Assembly (NCBI RefSeq): GCF_026393345.1
Contig: NZ_JAPLAI010000040.1
Location: forward strand, 1 to 61,851
Direction of reading: 5' to 3'
Origin: Microbacterium sp.
GTDB lineage: Bacteria; Actinomycetota; Actinomycetes; Actinomycetales; Microbacteriaceae
DNA length: 61,851 nucleotides
This document shows, one piece after another, positions 58,440 to 61,851 of this stretch. The translations under genes were made by a program, and so were the position numbers. How positions within the stretch are numbered: the stretch's first letter is position 1; the number at the start of each line of letters is the position of its first letter. Below the pieces are notes generated by a model. The model was not told the DNA's origin. It saw nothing but the letters and a program-made list of their open reading frames with translations, and did no database searches.

Positions 58440-59990
58440 ATGGCGACTTTCGGCACTCTCTCCGACCGGCTCACAGAGACCTTCCGCAACCTCCGCACCA
58501 AGGGCAAGCTCACGCCCGCGGACGTCGACGGGACGGTCCGCGAGATCCGGCGCGCCCTGCTCGATGCGGACGTGGCGCTTCCCGTGGTCAAGGACTTCAC
58601 CGCGAAGGTGCGCGAGCGCGCCCTGGGCGACGAGGTCAACCGCGCGCTGAACCCCGCGCAGCAGGTGGTCCAGATCGTCAACGAGGAACTCGTCGCGATC
58701 CTCGGTGGCCAGCAGCGTCGGCTGCAGTTCGCGAAGAACCCGCCGACCGTGATCATGCTCGCCGGACTCCAGGGTTCGGGCAAGACGACCTTCGCAGGCA
58801 AGCTCGCCCGTCAGCTCGAGAAGGACGGCCACACGCCGCTCCTCGTCGCGGCCGACCTGCAGCGTCCGAACGCCGTCAACCAGCTCCAGGTCGTCGCCGA
58901 GCGCGCCGGCGCCGCCATCTACGCCCCGGAGCCCGGCAACGGTGTCGGCGACCCGGTCGCGGTCTCCCGCGCGGGTGTCGAGTACGCCCGGCAGAAGCTG
59001 CACGACGTGGTGATCATCGACACCGCGGGCCGCCTCGGCGTCGACGCCGAGCTGATGAAGCAGGCCGCCGACATTCGTGCCGCAACGGATCCGGACGAGG
59101 TGCTGTTCGTCATCGACGCGATGATCGGACAGGATGCGGTCAACACCGCCAAGGCGTTCCAGGACGGCGTCGACTTCACCGGTGTCGTGCTGTCCAAGCT
59201 CGACGGCGACGCCCGTGGTGGCGCTGCGCTGTCGGTCGCCTCCGTCACCGGCCGCCCCATCATCTACGCCTCCACCGGTGAGGGCCTCGACGACCTGGAG
59301 GCGTTTCACCCGGATCGCATGGCGAGCCGCATCCTCGACCTCGGCGACATCCTGACCCTCATCGAGCAGGCGCAGGGCGCCTTCGACGAGGCCGAGGCGA
59401 TGAAGGTGGCCGAGAAGCTCGCCACCGAGCAGTTCACGCTGGAGGACTTCCTCGAGCAGCTGCAGCAGATGAAGAAGATGGGCTCGATGAAGAAGATGCT
59501 CGGGATGCTCCCGGGTATGGGCCAGATGAAGCAGCAGCTGGACAACTTCGACGAGCGCGAGATCGACCGCACCGAGGCCATCATCCGTTCCATGACCCCC
59601 TCCGAGCGGCGGAACCCCAAGGTACTCAACGGCTCGCGGCGCCTACGCATCGCGCGCGGCTCCGGCATGTCCGTGACCGACGTGAACCAGCTGGTGCAGC
59701 GCTTCGAGCAGGCGGCGAAGATGATGAAGACCGTCGCCCGCGGTGGCGTGCCCGCCGTCCCCGGTATGGGCGCGATGGGCCGCCCCGGCGCGTCCAGCAA
59801 GCGCGGAAAGCAGCAGAAGGCCAAGGGCTCTCGCTCGGGCAACCCCGCCAAGCGCGCCGCGGAGAACGCCGGCATCGCCGCGGAGGCGCCGGTCGCCACC
59901 GGCTCCGGGTTCGGCCTCGGGGGCGGCGCCGGCAAGGCGCCGAGTGCCGAGGACCTGGCCGAGCTGCAGCGCATGCTCGGCAAGGGCTGA
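58440..59990 (+). CDS. ffh: Signal recognition particle protein Ffh
   Basis: Protein subunit of the SRP that captures signal peptides. The 516-aa protein has N and G domains (LQGSGKTTFAGKLA, DLQRPNAVNQLQ, DTAGRLGVDAELM, LSKLDGDARGG) and a Met-rich M domain (from about 325), with MKKMGSMKKMLGMLPGMG and the RNA-binding RRLRIARGSGMSV. The C-terminal 80 residues form a Gly/Ala/Lys-rich tail longer than in E. coli. Works with FtsY encoded 2.9 kb upstream. No 4.5S RNA gene was seen in the window. Confidence 0.98.
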   Translation: MATFGTLSDRLTETFRNLRTKGKLTPADVDGTVREIRRALLDADVALPVVKDFTAKVRERALGDEVNRALNPAQQVVQIVNEELVAILGGQQRRLQFAKNPPTVIMLAGLQGSGKTTFAGKLARQLEKDGHTPLLVAADLQRPNAVNQLQVVAERAGAAIYAPEPGNGVGDPVAVSRAGVEYARQKLHDVVIIDTAGRLGVDAELMKQAADIRAATDPDEVLFVIDAMIGQDAVNTAKAFQDGVDFTGVVLSKLDGDARGGAALSVASVTGRPIIYASTGEGLDDLEAFHPDRMASRILDLGDILTLIEQAQGAFDEAEAMKVAEKLATEQFTLEDFLEQLQQMKKMGSMKKMLGMLPGMGQMKQQLDNFDEREIDRTEAIIRSMTPSERRNPKVLNGSRRLRIARGSGMSVTDVNQLVQRFEQAAKMMKTVARGGVPAVPGMGAMGRPGASSKRGKQQKAKGSRSGNPAKRAAENAGIAAEAPVATGSGFGLGGGAGKAPSAEDLAELQRMLGKG

Positions 59991-60020
59991 GCGCGCACCG
60001 TTCCCGCGGCCGCGCGGCGG

Positions 60021-61178
60021 TCAGTGACCGGCGAGGACGTCCCGGCGGCCGGGACCGGAGCGGAACTCCCGGATGAGGTGCTGCACGACCTCCCGGAGGT
60101 CCCCCTCGGCCGCATCTGCGACCGCGAGCTGGCGCTCGTAGCTTGCCCCCTGCGACAGGATCGTCTCCAGGCCCGCGAACTCCGTCGCGCACTTGAGCTC
60201 TTCGGCGGTGTCCGCCAGCCGCGCCATCGTCTCGCGCAGGTGATCGGCCACCGGCTCCTGGCGGCCGTCGCGGTCCACGATCACCTTGGCATCCAGGCCG
60301 TAGCGGGCGGCGCGCCATTTGTTCTCCCGCACGAACCAGGGCTGTAGCGCCGGCAGTTCCTCTCCGGCATCCAGTCGGCGGGAGAAATCCTCGACCAGCG
60401 ACTGGGTGAGCGCGGCGACCGCCGCGAGTTCCGGCAGCGTCGACATGCCGTCGCAGGCGCGGATCTCTACCGTCCCCCAGCGGGGAGCGGGCCGCACGTC
60501 CCAGCGGACCTCGGTGGCGTCCGCCATGACGCCGGTGCCGACCATGTCGTCGAGATAGGACTCGTACGCGGCCCAGTCCGGCAGCATCCAGGGGAGACCT
60601 GCCGTGGGGAGCTGCTGGAAGACGAGGGCGCGGTTGGAGGCGTACCCGGTGCGCTCGCCTGCCCAGAACGGGCTGGATGCGGACAGTGCCTGCAGATGCG
60701 GCAGGTAGGTCGCGAGCGCACCGACGATCGGCATGACCTTGTTCACGTCGTTCACGCCGACGTGGACGTGGATGCCCCAGATCATCATGTTGCGCCCCCA
60801 CCACTGGGTGCGCTCGATGAGCGTGTGGTACCGGGTCTTGTCGGTGACCTCCTGGTCGAACCACTGCGCGAACGGGTGGGAGCCCGCGCAGAGGAGCTCG
60901 ACCCCGGCGGGGTCGGTGACGGTGCGCAGCGCCGCGATCGCGTCGCCGATGTCGTCGACCGCCGCCTCGACCGTGTCGCCCACCCCGCTGGTCACCTCGA
61001 CGGTGTTGGTGAGTAACTCACCGGTCACGGTGAAGCGTTCGGGGGCGGTGGACTCGGCCAGAGCGTCGATGATCTCGGGGGCTCGAGGGACCAGATCGCC
61101 CGTGTCGCCGTCGGCGAGCATGAGCTCCCATTCGATCCCGACCGTCGAACGCGGGGATGTCGCGAAAGGCACCGTCAC
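60021..61178 (-). CDS. Glutamate--cysteine ligase family protein (YbdK type)
   Basis: A 385-aa carboxylate-amine ligase of the GCS2/YbdK family. [11 protein letters not shown] is the metal-binding beginning, and [15 protein letters not shown], [12 protein letters not shown] and [17 protein letters not shown] are family segments. These enzymes join the gamma-carboxyl of glutamate to cysteine or to other amines. Actinobacteria make mycothiol instead of glutathione, so the physiological product is unclear. GTG 61178 gives the family N-terminus ([19 protein letters not shown]), and the 101 upstream codons of the longer frame are discarded. It is divergent from rpsP. Confidence 0.88.
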   Translation of the reverse strand: MTVPFATSPRSTVGIEWELMLADGDTGDLVPRAPEIIDALAESTAPERFTVTGELLTNTVEVTSGVGDTVEAAVDDIGDAIAALRTVTDPAGVELLCAGSHPFAQWFDQEVTDKTRYHTLIERTQWWGRNMMIWGIHVHVGVNDVNKVMPIVGALATYLPHLQALSASSPFWAGERTGYASNRALVFQQLPTAGLPWMLPDWAAYESYLDDMVGTGVMADATEVRWDVRPAPRWGTVEIRACDGMSTLPELAAVAALTQSLVEDFSRRLDAGEELPALQPWFVRENKWRAARYGLDAKVIVDRDGRQEPVADHLRETMARLADTAEELKCATEFAGLETILSQGASYERQLAVADAAEGDLREVVQHLIREFRSGPGRRDVLAGH

Positions 61179-61358
61179 GCGCTCAGTCTGACACGGCGGG
61201 GTGGTGTGTTCGCGGCATCGGCTTTCATCTGGCAAAATAGACCGTTGGACCGCCGTCCGACCCTCTATCCGCCGGCGTCCACCCCCAGAGCTTCCGCCGG
61301 GTGTGCACCCCACGCTCCAGGCGCCCAGTTCGTCCACCTTCACACGTTCAGGAGAATC

Positions 61359-61766
61359 GTGGCAGTCAAGATCCGTCTCAAGCGTCTCGGTAAGATCCGC
61401 GCGCCCTACTACCGCATCGTCGTCGCCGACTCGCGCACCAAGCGCGACGGTCGCGTGATCGAGGAGATCGGCAAGTACCACCCCACCGAGCAGCCCTCGG
61501 TGATCCAGGTCGACTCGGCTCGCGCCCAGTACTGGCTCGGCGTCGGCGCACAGCCGACCGAGCAGGTCCTCGCGCTCCTCAAGCTCACGGGCGACTGGGG
61601 CCGCTACCAGGGCGACGCCAACGCCGTCAGCACCGTCAAGGTTGCGGAGCCCAAGGCTCCGTTCTCGATCGACGCTGCCAAGAAGTCGGTCATCAAGCCG
61701 AAGGCCGAAAAGAAGGCCGCTCCCGCGGCTGACGAGGCCGACGCCGCCGAGAGCACCGAGGCGTAA
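61359..61766 (+). CDS. rpsP: 30S ribosomal protein S16
   Basis: A 135-aa bS16 protein beginning [20 protein letters not shown], with [12 protein letters not shown] and the usual core to about residue 85. An Ala/Lys/Glu-rich tail (about 100-135) is longer than in most bacteria but common in actinobacteria. GTG 61359 follows AGGAGAATC. The leader back to 61179 is about 180 nt and may contain the promoter (an AT-rich stretch CAAAATAG at 61233-61240) and a possible regulatory structure; I could not define one. The KH-protein gene follows after 5 nt. Confidence 0.96.
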   Translation: MAVKIRLKRLGKIRAPYYRIVVADSRTKRDGRVIEEIGKYHPTEQPSVIQVDSARAQYWLGVGAQPTEQVLALLKLTGDWGRYQGDANAVSTVKVAEPKAPFSIDAAKKSVIKPKAEKKAAPAADEADAAESTEA

Positions 61767-61771
61767 TCGTC

Positions 61772-61851
61772 GTGCTGACCGCCGCGCTCGAGCACGTCGT
61801 CAAGGGGATCGTCGATCGCCCGGACGATGTGAAAATCGCTTCCCACACCTC
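61772..61851 (+). CDS. KH-domain RNA-binding protein, 5' part
   Basis: The frame from GTG 61772 reads MLTAALEHVVKGIVDRPDDVKIASHT and continues past the window edge. This start, and its place right behind rpsP, identify the YlqC/KhpA family of small KH-domain proteins that bind RNA. It is probably co-transcribed with rpsP, five bases away. Only 26 codons are visible, so identity rests on position and the short N-terminus. Confidence 0.8.
   Translation, partial: MLTAALEHVVKGIVDRPDDVKIASHT

Overview
The window is high-GC actinobacterial chromosome, most like Microbacteriaceae and probably Microbacterium. This rests on the strongly G/C-ending codons, frequent GTG starts, TANNNT -10 boxes about 6 nt before start codons (leaderless genes), and the conserved gene order rnc-mutM-(...)-smc-ftsY-(...)-ffh-rpsP. 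The genus is an inference from general knowledge, not from a search. I see no insertion sequence, prophage, CRISPR array, integron or rRNA gene.

Layout. 1-9.9 kb: amino-acid biosynthesis (ilvC end, serA, leuB, ilvE), two small membrane proteins, a TetR/MFS drug-efflux pair with a palindromic operator, a fumarylacetoacetate-hydrolase-family enzyme and a second MFS carrier. 9.9-21.7 kb: a PLP enzyme, gltX followed by tRNA-Gln, an epoxide-hydrolase-like enzyme, an SDR, an AraC regulator divergent from a DUF2000 gene, a solitary GmrSD/DUF262 nuclease-like protein, an oxygenase-like protein behind an iron-box-like palindrome, a giant xxxLxxG heptad-repeat membrane protein, an MBL hydrolase and tRNA-Glu. 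21.8-28.5 kb: one minus-strand run (ferric-reductase-like membrane flavoprotein, FMN-binding protein, ApbE flavin transferase, response regulator, histidine kinase, P1B-type metal ATPase) that looks like a single regulated extracytoplasmic redox/metal system. 28.7-33.7 kb: glycosyltransferase, TerC, and a flavin monooxygenase coupled to a MetY-type enzyme.

33.7-40.2 kb: leuCD behind a putative leucine leader peptide, then the envelope/phospholipid genes murA, an acyltransferase, gpsA and ddl. 40.2-61.8 kb: housekeeping block (DUF3515 lipoprotein, thiL, rsmD, acyltransferase, recG, coaD, DUF177, rpmF, rnc, mutM, GNAT, smc, lipoprotein, ftsY, DUF2004-like, lipA/lipB, TetR, ffh, GCS-like ligase, rpsP, start of a KH-domain protein). 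Two 76-bp palindromic repeats in opposite orientation lie at 40.2 and 50.2 kb.

The most striking direct observations are lesions in otherwise well-conserved genes. ilvE carries a perfect 10-bp tandem duplication that shifts frame. ddl has TAG in place of the conserved Glu codon of its N-terminal motif. An epoxide-hydrolase gene has ATA where its start codon should be. The heptad-repeat gene reads through its terminator as if a stop codon were lost. These may be sequence errors or real mutations; reads are needed to decide.
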